From contig WGMC01000016.1 in the NCBI GenBank assembly GCA_016125265.1, positions 62,001 to 126,000 on the forward strand: DNA of 64,000 bases. The letters run 5' to 3'. A program made the translations under genes and the position numbers. The notes below the pieces were generated by a model. That model saw only the letters and a list, made by a program, of their open reading frames with translations. It was not told the DNA's origin and made no database searches. This document shows positions 44,572-51,673 of this stretch, piece after piece. Every line of letters begins with the position of its first letter. The stretch's first letter is position 1. The stretch is from Planctomycetaceae bacterium (lineage in GTDB: Bacteria; Planctomycetota; UBA1135; GCA-002686595).

Positions 44572-45293
44572 GGGGAGTGTGCTCCCTCGCCGCGGAAGAT
44601 GTGGAGGGCGCGATGCGGATCGTCCAGTTCCGACAGCGCTCCGCGTTCGACACGACCGCAGTGCACGAACAGCGCCCGGTCCGTGTGCGGTCGCAGGGCC
44701 GCCAAGTGGTGCGCGACCAGCACCACGGCGAGGCCGCGTTCGCGCACCAAGGACGTGACGAGCTCGAGAACCGCGCTAGCCGCCACCGGATCGGCGCCAC
44801 TCGTGGGTTCGTCCATGAAAAGAACCAAGGGATCCATCAAAAGCGCCCGCGCGATCAGCGCGCGTTGGCGCTGGCCGCCGGAAAGCGCCGCGAACGGGCT
44901 GGACGCGCGGTCCGCCAGACCCACACGCTCGAGGGCCAAAACGGCGCCCCGGCGATCGCGGCGCCGCACGTGCCCGAACCGACCGAGGCGCGCGATCGCA
45001 CCCTGCTCGACCAGCTCCCCCGTCGTCAGCGGATAGAGCGGGTCGAGGGCCTCTCGCTGCGGCACGTAGCCCACGCGCCGGCGGTCGCATTCGACTGCGC
45101 CCGCGAGCGGCGGCAGCAGTCCCAAGAGCCCGCGCAGGAGTGTCGTCTTGCCGGAGCCATTGGGTCCGACGACGGCGAACAGTTCACCGGCACGGAGTTC
45201 GACGTCCACGCCGGAGAGAAGCGCACGCCCGGCGTAGCCGAAGCTCGCCGAGCGCGCGCGCAAGAGCACAGGAGCTTGTTGCAGCTCAACCAT
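44568..45293 (-). CDS. znuC: Zinc ABC transporter ATP-binding protein
   Basis: A 241-residue ATPase: Walker A VGPNGSGKTTLLRGLLG, Q-loop VGYVPQREALDPLYPLTTGELV, signature LSGGQRQRALIARAL, Walker B LVLFMDEPTSGADP and H-loop LVAHHLAAL. The PQ(R)..D..(F/Y)P pattern and size are typical of ZnuC/MntB-type metal importer ATPases. It starts 8 bp inside the znuA coding end and overlaps the permease start, so ZnuA-C-B are translationally coupled. Confidence 0.94.
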   Translation of the reverse strand: MVELQQAPVLLRARSASFGYAGRALLSGVDVELRAGELFAVVGPNGSGKTTLLRGLLGLLPPLAGAVECDRRRVGYVPQREALDPLYPLTTGELVEQGAIARLGRFGHVRRRDRRGAVLALERVGLADRASSPFAALSGGQRQRALIARALLMDPLVLFMDEPTSGADPVAASAVLELVTSLVRERGLAVVLVAHHLAALRPHTDRALFVHCGRVERGALSELDDPHRALHIFRGEGAHSP

Positions 45294-46233
45294 CCTTCGG
45301 AGCGGGATCGAGCACTTCCGCCAGGCGTTCGTGCAACTCGTCCATCAAGGCGATCCACGAACTGGCCCGCTTGCTCCCCCCCACCATGCTGGGGAGCTCC
45401 ACGACCGCCGCATCCGTGCGCTCGGCGAGGAAACGCACGTTCCGGTCGTTGGACCAGCCCGCGGTCGCCACCGCTCTCACGTCGTGCTCTTGGATCACCT
45501 TCACGAGCCCCGCGAGGTGGCTGGGAGTGGGAGGGAGACCGGGTTTCGGTTCCACCTCGCCCACCACCTCGATTCCGTAGGCGTCCGCGAAGTACGTGAA
45601 CTCCCGGTGGTAGACCACCAACTTTTTGCCCCGCAGACGCTCACCCACCTTGGCCCAACGGGCCTCCGCCTTGGTGAGCGCCTCCAGGTAACGGCGGTGG
45701 TTCGCTTCGTAGACTTCGCGGCCTTCGGGATCCACCGCAACCAGCCCCGCGAGCACTCGCTCCGCCATGTGGCGTCCAGCGGCGGGCGAGAGGTTGATGT
45801 GCGGATTTCCCATGGGATGCACGTCCGCCGCGTCGCTGCGGCTGACGTCACCGGGCACCTCGAGGGCCGTGAATCCGTCGGAGACGGTCACGAATCCCGG
45901 TTTTCCCGGTTCGAGGCGCGGGTTGCGCGCCGCTTCGAGCAGGCCCGGCACGAAGGCGTGCTCGAGGGACAGCCCGACTTGCAAGAACAGCTCGGCGCGG
46001 CCGACGGCCACGAGACCCGACGGACGCAGCGCCACCCGGTGCACGTTCTCCGTGCCCTTCGCGAGGCTGAGGACGTCGACCCGATCGCCGCCGATCTGGC
46101 GCGCCAGATCGGCGAGGTCCGGGATCGTCGCCACCACCTCGACTTTGTCTTCGGCCCGCGCCAGCGGCGCGGCGAAAACAAACGAAGTGAGCGCGAGCAG
46201 GAACAACAGGATGTGTCGTGCCATGCGTATCAC
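45286..46233 (-). CDS. znuA: Zinc-binding periplasmic protein of ABC transporter
   Basis: A 315-residue cluster A-I metal-binding protein with a signal peptide (ARHILLFLLALTSFVFAAPLARA). KVEVVATIPDLADLARQIGGDRVDV is the standard opening. Metal-ligand candidates are HRV (GTENVHRVALRP), the His of MGNPHINLSP, the His of VVYHREFTYFADAYG and the Asp of STDAAVVELPSMVGG-like AERTDAAVVELPS. There is no His-rich loop of the ZnuA type. TroA- or zinc/manganese specificity is therefore not certain, although the His-rich exported neighbour argues for zinc. The GTG at 46233 overlaps the upstream TGA (GTGA). An ATG three codons later (46224) is an alternative start. Confidence 0.9.
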   Translation of the reverse strand: MIRMARHILLFLLALTSFVFAAPLARAEDKVEVVATIPDLADLARQIGGDRVDVLSLAKGTENVHRVALRPSGLVAVGRAELFLQVGLSLEHAFVPGLLEAARNPRLEPGKPGFVTVSDGFTALEVPGDVSRSDAADVHPMGNPHINLSPAAGRHMAERVLAGLVAVDPEGREVYEANHRRYLEALTKAEARWAKVGERLRGKKLVVYHREFTYFADAYGIEVVGEVEPKPGLPPTPSHLAGLVKVIQEHDVRAVATAGWSNDRNVRFLAERTDAAVVELPSMVGGSKRASSWIALMDELHERLAEVLDPAPKDG

Positions 46234-47483
46234 CAGTTGAGTCCGTGGCTGTGGCTGCCGAGGTACGCCGTGAACTGCAGGTAGACACGCAGGTCTTCGG
46301 CGCCGCCGTCCACGTCCAACTGGCTCACACCCAGGCGCAGACGGCGGTACTCGGTGAAGCTGTGGGTCCAGTACGCCTCGATCTCCGAGGCGTCGGTGCC
46401 GCCTTCCTCGGGCAGTTCCACCGCGCTGTACTGCACACCGACGTTGTTGCGCAGGTTGAAGCCGTAATCGGCGAAGACGAAGTACCCGCTGGCGTCATCG
46501 TCGTTGACGATCAGCGCGGTCGGGTTGAGCGGGTCGTCGATCTCCGCGGCCACGTCGCCCGTCAAGGTCAGCCATTCGAGCCCCACCGTGGCGTTGCGAT
46601 TGCCCGTACTGTCGGCCCAACCCCAGGTCAGGTCGGCGCCGAACACCGTGTTGGAGAGCCCCGAGCTCTCCACGCCGGACTCCTCGTCCTCGAAGGTGAA
46701 CTCGGGGATGAATCGCCCGCTGACCCCAAACTGCAGGTTCTGGGAGTCGCCCACCTCGGTCAACGCCGTGACGCGCGCCGTGAAGGAGAGCTCGTCGAGG
46801 GCCTTCAACTCGGGAGCCTCGGCGACGATGCCCTCCTCTTCCTCCTCGCCGTGTTCGTGGCCCGAAACCAGGGTGCCGAAGACGCCCAGGCTGGCCCGCA
46901 GCGGCGTCGCGTCGCCGAGCGGCGTCCACCAGTCGAGTTGGGCGCCCGCGCCCCCCAGTTCGTCGCCCAGAAGGGTGCGCAGCGCGAGGGGACGTTCGAC
47001 GGTGCGCAGTTCCTCGACGTGCTGCTGCATCTGCTTGCCGAAGTCGACGAAGAACTGGCCGACCTTCAAGCTGGTGCGCTCGGCGAATCCGGTCAGCTCG
47101 ATGGCCGCCTCCTCGACTTCCGGCGCTTCGAGTTCGTCGGACACGAACACGACGTAACCCCAGGCGTTGGGGTCGAGGTAGCCGGCCGCGTTGAACTCGA
47201 GCAGGCGCACCTTGATGTCGAAGCCGTCGTCCGTTTCGCCAGCGCCGTCGTCGCGGTCGAGCCAATCGGCAATCGTGTCGATCACGAAACCGAAGGCGGG
47301 GTTGAACTCGTTGGAGAAGCGGGTGGTCTGGCCCACCGTGGAGCGTTTGGGCAGACCGGGGGACTGGAAGGCCGGCCCCTGGGCCAAGGCCTCGGGCTGC
47401 GGCACGAAGGGCACGAGACCGAGGAATGCGCCGGCCATCGCGGCGCGCCGGAGGATGCGTGTGGAAACAGCGAACGTGTGCAT
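46230..47483 (-). CDS. Outer-membrane beta-barrel (porin-like) of the zinc operon
   Basis: A 417-residue protein. The ATG at 47483 gives the Arg-containing signal MHTFAVSTRILRRAAMAGAFLGLVP; a start at MAGAFL is possible. The mature part alternates amphipathic strands with acidic turns (KVRLLEFNAAGYLDPNAWGYVVFV, SLKVGQFFVDFGKQMQQHVEEL, RNATVGLEWLTLTGD, LRVYLQFTAYLGSHSHGLNW). SLKVGQFFVDFGKQ is a typical porin-like segment. An extracellular-type loop HEHGEEEEEG (about residue 210) is rich in metal-binding residues. Its stop overlaps the znuA start, so it is co-translated. The natural reading is an outer-membrane zinc entry channel feeding ZnuA. Confidence 0.84.
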   Translation of the reverse strand: MHTFAVSTRILRRAAMAGAFLGLVPFVPQPEALAQGPAFQSPGLPKRSTVGQTTRFSNEFNPAFGFVIDTIADWLDRDDGAGETDDGFDIKVRLLEFNAAGYLDPNAWGYVVFVSDELEAPEVEEAAIELTGFAERTSLKVGQFFVDFGKQMQQHVEELRTVERPLALRTLLGDELGGAGAQLDWWTPLGDATPLRASLGVFGTLVSGHEHGEEEEEGIVAEAPELKALDELSFTARVTALTEVGDSQNLQFGVSGRFIPEFTFEDEESGVESSGLSNTVFGADLTWGWADSTGNRNATVGLEWLTLTGDVAAEIDDPLNPTALIVNDDDASGYFVFADYGFNLRNNVGVQYSAVELPEEGGTDASEIEAYWTHSFTEYRRLRLGVSQLDVDGGAEDLRVYLQFTAYLGSHSHGLNW

Positions 47484-47564
47484 GGGAGCGAAATGGAACG
47501 AGGGTCGAAGCGGTGCTCCGCCGTCGCCCGCGGTGCGGCTGGACACAACGTCCCCGCGTTCCCT

Positions 47565-47579
47565 CGATGCGGTGCATCG
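47565..47579 (-). promoter_or_regulatory. Small perfect palindrome upstream of the zinc porin gene
   Basis: Inverted arms CGATGC and GCATCG around GGT, 82 bp before the porin start, in the 169-bp gap after the His-rich gene. A metal-sensing repressor site is possible. It does not match the AT-rich Zur boxes known from other phyla, so this is only a candidate. Confidence 0.25.
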
Positions 47580-47652
47580 GGAAGCGCGAGGCCCGCGGCG
47601 GCGGCGACGTGGGCGCGCCCATCCCCGCGCGGAAACGCTCCGCGGCAAGGGG

Positions 47653-48126
47653 TCAGACTGCCCGGGGGAGCGCCGCTGGCGGCGAGCCCTTGGGCGCCAA
47701 CCGGTAGCGCGGCTCGCGCTCGTCGACCGCCTGGAGCGGGGCTGCCGACCCCGCGCAGTGCCGGAGTTTGCCCCTGGTTCCAAAACGCGTGCCGCCGCTC
47801 GCATGCAGCGGCACCAAGAGGTCCACGACGGCGCAGACGTGCCCATGGCCCGCAAACTCCGCGGCGTGCAGTTCGCCGGCGGGATCGGGCTCGCGCTCGG
47901 ACTCGCCGCCGCCGCGGTGCGCATCGCCTGCCCCGTGGTCGCAACACAGGTCCAGTTGGGCCGCGTCGCGGTGCACCCAAGCGTCGGTGCAGGCGTCGTG
48001 GTCGTGGGCCTCGAGGGCAAAGTGGAGCCCGGCCGCCAACCAACTGGCGAGCAGCAAGAGGAGCGACGCGCCCGCTGCGCGGCGCCGGTGCGCCTCGGGG
48101 CGCGGGATGCTTGCGGAGGGTCCCAC
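47653..48126 (-). CDS. Putative His-rich exported protein, first gene of the zinc operon
   Basis: 157 residues from a GTG at 48126. A basic N-terminus (PRPEAHRRRAAG) precedes a hydrophobic stretch (ASLLLLLASWLAAGLHFAL) that can act as signal or anchor. The mature part is rich in His, Asp and Cys (EAHDHDACTDAWVHRDAAQLDLCCDHGAGDAH, then HAAEFAGHGHVCAV), an obvious potential metal-binding region, with some resemblance to DUF2946-type small exported proteins. It sits directly upstream of the porin and znu genes on the same strand. The start is uncertain, and the coding call rests on the signal/His-rich layout and context. It may buffer or capture zinc in the periplasm. Confidence 0.55.
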   Translation of the reverse strand: MGPSASIPRPEAHRRRAAGASLLLLLASWLAAGLHFALEAHDHDACTDAWVHRDAAQLDLCCDHGAGDAHRGGGESEREPDPAGELHAAEFAGHGHVCAVVDLLVPLHASGGTRFGTRGKLRHCAGSAAPLQAVDEREPRYRLAPKGSPPAALPRAV

Positions 48127-48219
48127 GGCGCCGGGGATTCTGCGATCCCGCCCCGGTGCGGTCAAACCGGGCCGAACCTGGCAAGCTCTGGGCAATCCCC
48201 GCGCCGCCGCACCAAACCC

Positions 48220-49557
48220 GTGACCCGCCCCGTGACCAACCCACATCCCGCCGCCCGGGCCGACGACCGTCCCCGGAGGCTGCCCGGTGAGCTACTCGTC
48301 GGATTCACGGCCAAGTCCGACGCCGAAAGTTTCGTGGTGGAGGAGCGCCCCGCCTCGGAGCCCAGCGGCGAGCCCGGGCACGTTTGGCTGTGGGTCGAAA
48401 AGCGCGGCATCGCCACCGAGGAAGCCGCCCACGGTCTGGCGCGGGCCCTGGGTCGCCCGCCCCGCGCCGCCACGTGGGCCGGCCGCAAGGACGTGCACGC
48501 GACCACACGCCAGTGGATCGCGGTCGAGGGTGCGGACGAAGCCGCCGCGCGGGCGCTGGTGGAGCGCGGCGCCACCCAGGGGGCCGCCGACGACTCCGGC
48601 ACCACCTACGTCCGGGTGCTCGACGCGCGCTCCCACCCCCGCGGCCTGCGCCTCGGCCAGATCCGCGGCAACCGGTTCCGCCTGGCGCTCGACGGACTGG
48701 ACACAAAGGGTTGGTCCACCCTTTCGAGCGCCGTCGCCGAACTGACGCGCGTAGGTGTCCCAGCGTGGTACGGCGCGCAGCGCTACGGACACGGCGGCCG
48801 CGGCGCGCGTGTGGGGTTGGCGCTCGTGCGCGGACGACTAGACGAGTTCGCGCGGTTGCTCGTGGGCGAACCGCACACATCCGATTACGGCGCGGTGCGC
48901 GAGGCCCGCGAACTGGCGGCCGCGGGCGATTTCGACGGCGCCGCGCGGCGTTTCCCCGGCCGGTTCGCGCTGGAGCGCCGCGCGGCCCAGGCACTCGCCG
49001 CCGGTGTGCGGCCGGAGCGCCTGCCGGAGCAACTTGGCCGCACCGAGCTGCTCTTCCTGGCCAACGCAGCCCAGTCGTACCTCTTCGATCGGGTGCTCGA
49101 ACGCCGCTTCCCCGAACTCGGTCGACTGCTCGCGGGCGATGTGGCCCATCTCCACACCACGCGCGGCTCGTTCCAGGTCGAGGATGCCGCGTTGGAACAA
49201 CCCCGCGCGGACCGCTTCGAACTCTCGCCGACCGCGCCGCTGTTCGGCCGCCGGCTGCGCCCGAGCAGCGGCGGCGAGGCCCGCGCGATCGAGCTCGACG
49301 TGTTGGCCGAGGCGGGGCTCGACGAAGACCAGTTCGAGCTGCCCATCGGCTCGGCCCGGGGCCCCTGGCGACTCGAGGGCGCGCGCCGTCCCCTGCGCTG
49401 GCCCCTCGCGGCCGCGTCCCTGGAAACCCTCGTCGGCCAGCGTGCCTGGCTCTGCTTCGAACTGCCCGCGGGGGCCTACGCGACGGAGGTGCTCGCCGAA
49501 CTCGGCGGCACACTCGCGCCGCCCGCGGGCCAAAATCGCGAGAGCGCTGGTGCGTAG
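48220..49557 (+). CDS. truD: tRNA pseudouridine(13) synthase
   Basis: A 445-residue TruD-family protein. FVVEERPASEPSGEPGHVWLWVEKRGIATEEAAHGLARALG is the usual start of the fold. The catalytic motif is TWAGRKDVHATTRQW with Asp at about residue 91 (GLKDKRA in E. coli). VGVPAWYGAQRYGHGG corresponds to the conserved GVPNYFGPQRFG. RTELLFLANAAQSYLFDRVLERR and the insertion (TRUD) domain follow, and the C-terminus GAYATEVLAELGG is standard. I chose the GTG at 48220; a second in-frame GTG is 12 nt later. It converts uridine 13 of certain tRNAs. It diverges from the zinc operon over 93 bp. Confidence 0.94.
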   Translation: MTRPVTNPHPAARADDRPRRLPGELLVGFTAKSDAESFVVEERPASEPSGEPGHVWLWVEKRGIATEEAAHGLARALGRPPRAATWAGRKDVHATTRQWIAVEGADEAAARALVERGATQGAADDSGTTYVRVLDARSHPRGLRLGQIRGNRFRLALDGLDTKGWSTLSSAVAELTRVGVPAWYGAQRYGHGGRGARVGLALVRGRLDEFARLLVGEPHTSDYGAVREARELAAAGDFDGAARRFPGRFALERRAAQALAAGVRPERLPEQLGRTELLFLANAAQSYLFDRVLERRFPELGRLLAGDVAHLHTTRGSFQVEDAALEQPRADRFELSPTAPLFGRRLRPSSGGEARAIELDVLAEAGLDEDQFELPIGSARGPWRLEGARRPLRWPLAAASLETLVGQRAWLCFELPAGAYATEVLAELGGTLAPPAGQNRESAGA

Positions 49558-49599
49558 CCTGCCGCTTCGAATCCCCCCGAGCCACCACCCCGAACAGCC

Positions 49600-50766
49600 A
49601 TGGGAACCACGACCCGATCCTTGCTCCTCCTCGGCGCGCTCCTCGCAGGCGCCTGTCGCAGCGACTCCACAGTGCAGGTGGGACCCGGGGGCAACCGCTA
49701 CCGCGCGGACGCCGAGCGCGAGGAGCGTTTCGACCTGGACCTCGGCGCCGGCGACCGGCTGCTGTTGCGCGGCGACCAAGCCTGGATCCGCGTGGAGAGC
49801 ACACGCGATGGGCCGGGGCACGTGGTCGCGCGGCTGACCGCGGCGGGGCGCACGGACGAGGAGGCGGCGGCGGTGTTGGCGCGCTACCGCATCGAGTTCG
49901 CGGCGAGCGACGCCGGCGCCGACGTGCGCGTCGTCGGCGAACCGTTCGAAGTGCCGGGCAAGGGCGGCGAGAAGTTGATCCCGCGGGTCGAGTTCACGGC
50001 CTTCGTGCCGCCCGGCACGGCACTCGACGCGCGCACGGGCCTCGGCGACATCGAGGCGTCCGGGGACCTCGGCACGACGGAACTGCACACGGACTTCGGC
50101 ACCGTCATCACGAGCGGGATCCGCGGCAGCCTACGCGCCAACTCGGGCAGCGGCTCCGTGGAGGCGGTCGACGTGGAGGGACCGTCGCTCGCGCTCTCCA
50201 GCCAGTTCGGCGGTGTGTACATCGCCCGGGGTCGGGCGGAAAGCATCTCGGCGCGCAGCGGCTCGGGCGCGGTGGTGGCCGAGGATCTGGTCGCGACGTC
50301 CATCGAGCTGACCACGGGGTTCGGATCGATCCGCGCCGCGGGGATCGCGGGGGCGCTCGAACTCGGTACCGGCAGCGGCGAGCTGAGCCTCGAGGGTTTC
50401 GAGGGCGATCTCGCCGCGAAGAGCCAGTTCGGCTCGCTCTCCCTCGAGGGTGTGTTCACGGGGTTGCACGCGGACAGCGGCGCTGGCTCCGTGCACGTGC
50501 GCGCGCTGCCGGGCAGCCGCGTCGGGTCGGAGTGGCGCATCAGCTCCGACTTCGGCGAAGTGCGAGTCGGTGTGCCAAAGGACCTGGGTGCGGAGCTCGA
50601 GGCGAGCACGAACTTCGGCCAGGTGCGCTGCAACGTCGGGTTGATGACCCCGGCCACCGATCGGGACCACCTCACGTCCGTGCGCGGCCGACTGGGCCAG
50701 GGCGGTGGGACACTCGCGATTTCCTCGGGCAGCGGCAACGTGACGGTCGAAGCGCTAAGGCCCTGA
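49600..50766 (+). CDS. DUF4097-type beta-helix lipoprotein
   Basis: A 388-residue protein with a lipoprotein signal (SLLLLGALLAGACRSDS; Cys19). After about 100 residues the sequence becomes a parallel beta-helix of short repeats with alternating turns: TGLGDIEASGDLGTTELHTDFGTVITSG, NSGSGSVEAVDVEG, SQFGGVYIARG, TGFGSIRAAGIAG, GSGELSLEGFEG, SQFGSLSLEG and STNFGQVRCNVG. The G(F/S)G(S/E)(I/V/L) turns are those of DUF4097/adhesin-type proteins. It is anchored to a membrane and faces away from the cytoplasm; ligand unknown. It begins 42 bp after truD and may be co-transcribed. Confidence 0.86.
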   Translation: MGTTTRSLLLLGALLAGACRSDSTVQVGPGGNRYRADAEREERFDLDLGAGDRLLLRGDQAWIRVESTRDGPGHVVARLTAAGRTDEEAAAVLARYRIEFAASDAGADVRVVGEPFEVPGKGGEKLIPRVEFTAFVPPGTALDARTGLGDIEASGDLGTTELHTDFGTVITSGIRGSLRANSGSGSVEAVDVEGPSLALSSQFGGVYIARGRAESISARSGSGAVVAEDLVATSIELTTGFGSIRAAGIAGALELGTGSGELSLEGFEGDLAAKSQFGSLSLEGVFTGLHADSGAGSVHVRALPGSRVGSEWRISSDFGEVRVGVPKDLGAELEASTNFGQVRCNVGLMTPATDRDHLTSVRGRLGQGGGTLAISSGSGNVTVEALRP

Positions 50767-50807
50767 TCGTCTCGAAACGGACGAGGTACGCGCCGGCCGA
50801 GTGCGCG

Positions 50808-51087
50808 GTGAGCCGGGTGCGCGGTGAGCCGGGTGCGCGGTGAGCCGGGTGCGCGGTGAGCCGGGTGCGCGGTGAGCCGGGTGCGCCGGGTGAGCCGGGT
50901 GAGCCGGGTGAGCCGGGTGCGCGGGCCTCCTGGCCCGCCTTGGAGCGAGCCCCGTTCTGCGGTCTGTAGGGGCGCGGCCCTGTCCGCGCCCAAGGGGAAT
51001 CACACCGCGGGGAACAACCCCGCACTCCAAGGCGGGCCTGGAGGCCCGCGCACCCGGCTCACCCGGCTCACCCGGCTCACCCGGCCC
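50808..51087 (+). repeat. Palindromic interspersed repeat element, copy 2, with tandem arms
   Basis: This fills most of the 382-bp gap between the DUF4097 gene and acpS. The left array has about five 16-bp units GTGAGCCGGGTGCGCG (from 50808), then three 9-bp GTGAGCCGG units. The left arm 50910-50947 and right arm 51024-51060 are complementary over about 37 bp, apart from single mismatches. After the right arm, 9-bp ACCCGGCTC units continue (51061-51087). The core 50965-50997 holds a GGGCGCGG/CCGCGCCC hairpin and is nearly identical, in opposite orientation, to 43487-43519. No credible ORF. Confidence 0.87.
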
Positions 51088-51134
51088 CACCTATCCGTCC
51101 CACCGCGCAACCGGTTCACTTCCCACGCCGCGTG

Positions 51135-51140
51135 TATGCT
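51135..51140 (+). promoter_or_regulatory. Candidate -10 hexamer (TATGCT) before acpS
   Basis: TATGCT ends 8 nt before the ATG at 51149, without an SD. The position fits leaderless transcription starting at or near the ATG. Confidence 0.42.
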
Positions 51141-51148
51141 CGGCGGCC

Positions 51149-51529
51149 ATGGCGATCGTCGCGCTTGGCATGGACTTGACCCAGGTGGAGCGGGTGCGCG
51201 AGGTGCTCGAGCGCCGGGGCGCGCGTTTCGCGGCCCGCGTGTTCACGGAAGGCGAGCGCGCCTACTGCGACCGGCGCAAGGCCGCCGCGAACAGTTACGC
51301 GGGGCGATTTGCGGTCAAGGAAGCGGTGATGAAGGCCCTCGGCACGGGCTGGGCCCGGGGCGTGCGCTGGGTCGACATCGAGGTCGTGCGGCCCCCTGGC
51401 GAGGCACCCACCGTGGTCCTGCACGGGGCGTCCCTCGAACATGCCCGCCGCCGGGGCATCGTCCGCTGGCACATCACGATCACCCACGACGCCGGCCTGG
51501 CGGCGGCGGTGGCGGTGGCGGAGTCGTGA
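51149..51529 (+). CDS. acpS: Holo-[acyl-carrier-protein] synthase
   Basis: A 126-residue AcpS-type phosphopantetheinyl transferase. The magnesium-binding Asp lies in ALGMDLTQVERV. The helix FAARVFTEGERAYCDRRKAAANSYAGRFAVKEAVMKALGTG contains the Glu/Lys of KEAVMK and matches the family closely. The end, RWHITITHDAGLAAAVAVAES, replaces the usual SISHT(D/E). It attaches the 4'-phosphopantetheine arm of CoA to acyl carrier protein and is essential for fatty-acid synthesis. Full length, single-copy in this window. Confidence 0.95.
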   Translation: MAIVALGMDLTQVERVREVLERRGARFAARVFTEGERAYCDRRKAAANSYAGRFAVKEAVMKALGTGWARGVRWVDIEVVRPPGEAPTVVLHGASLEHARRRGIVRWHITITHDAGLAAAVAVAES

Positions 51530-51673
51530 CCCCGTTCCCATAGGGGAACAGCTTTGGCCGTGGCGCAGGACGGCCAGCCGCGCGGCGGCCCGTGGGCGCG
51601 GAGAATCGCGGGCGGGGGCGTCGGCACGAAGTTTGAACCTTGGGCACACCCGGCCCGTTCCCACCCAGCCACC

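Noticed and set aside
47191..48219. Open frame continuing truD upstream by about 340 codons
   Set aside because: It is antisense to the porin and the His-rich gene, and TruD homology starts only after 48220.
48127..48219. Zur box in the divergent region before the zinc operon
   Set aside because: No AT-rich palindrome resembling known Zur or Fur sites is present in these 93 bp.
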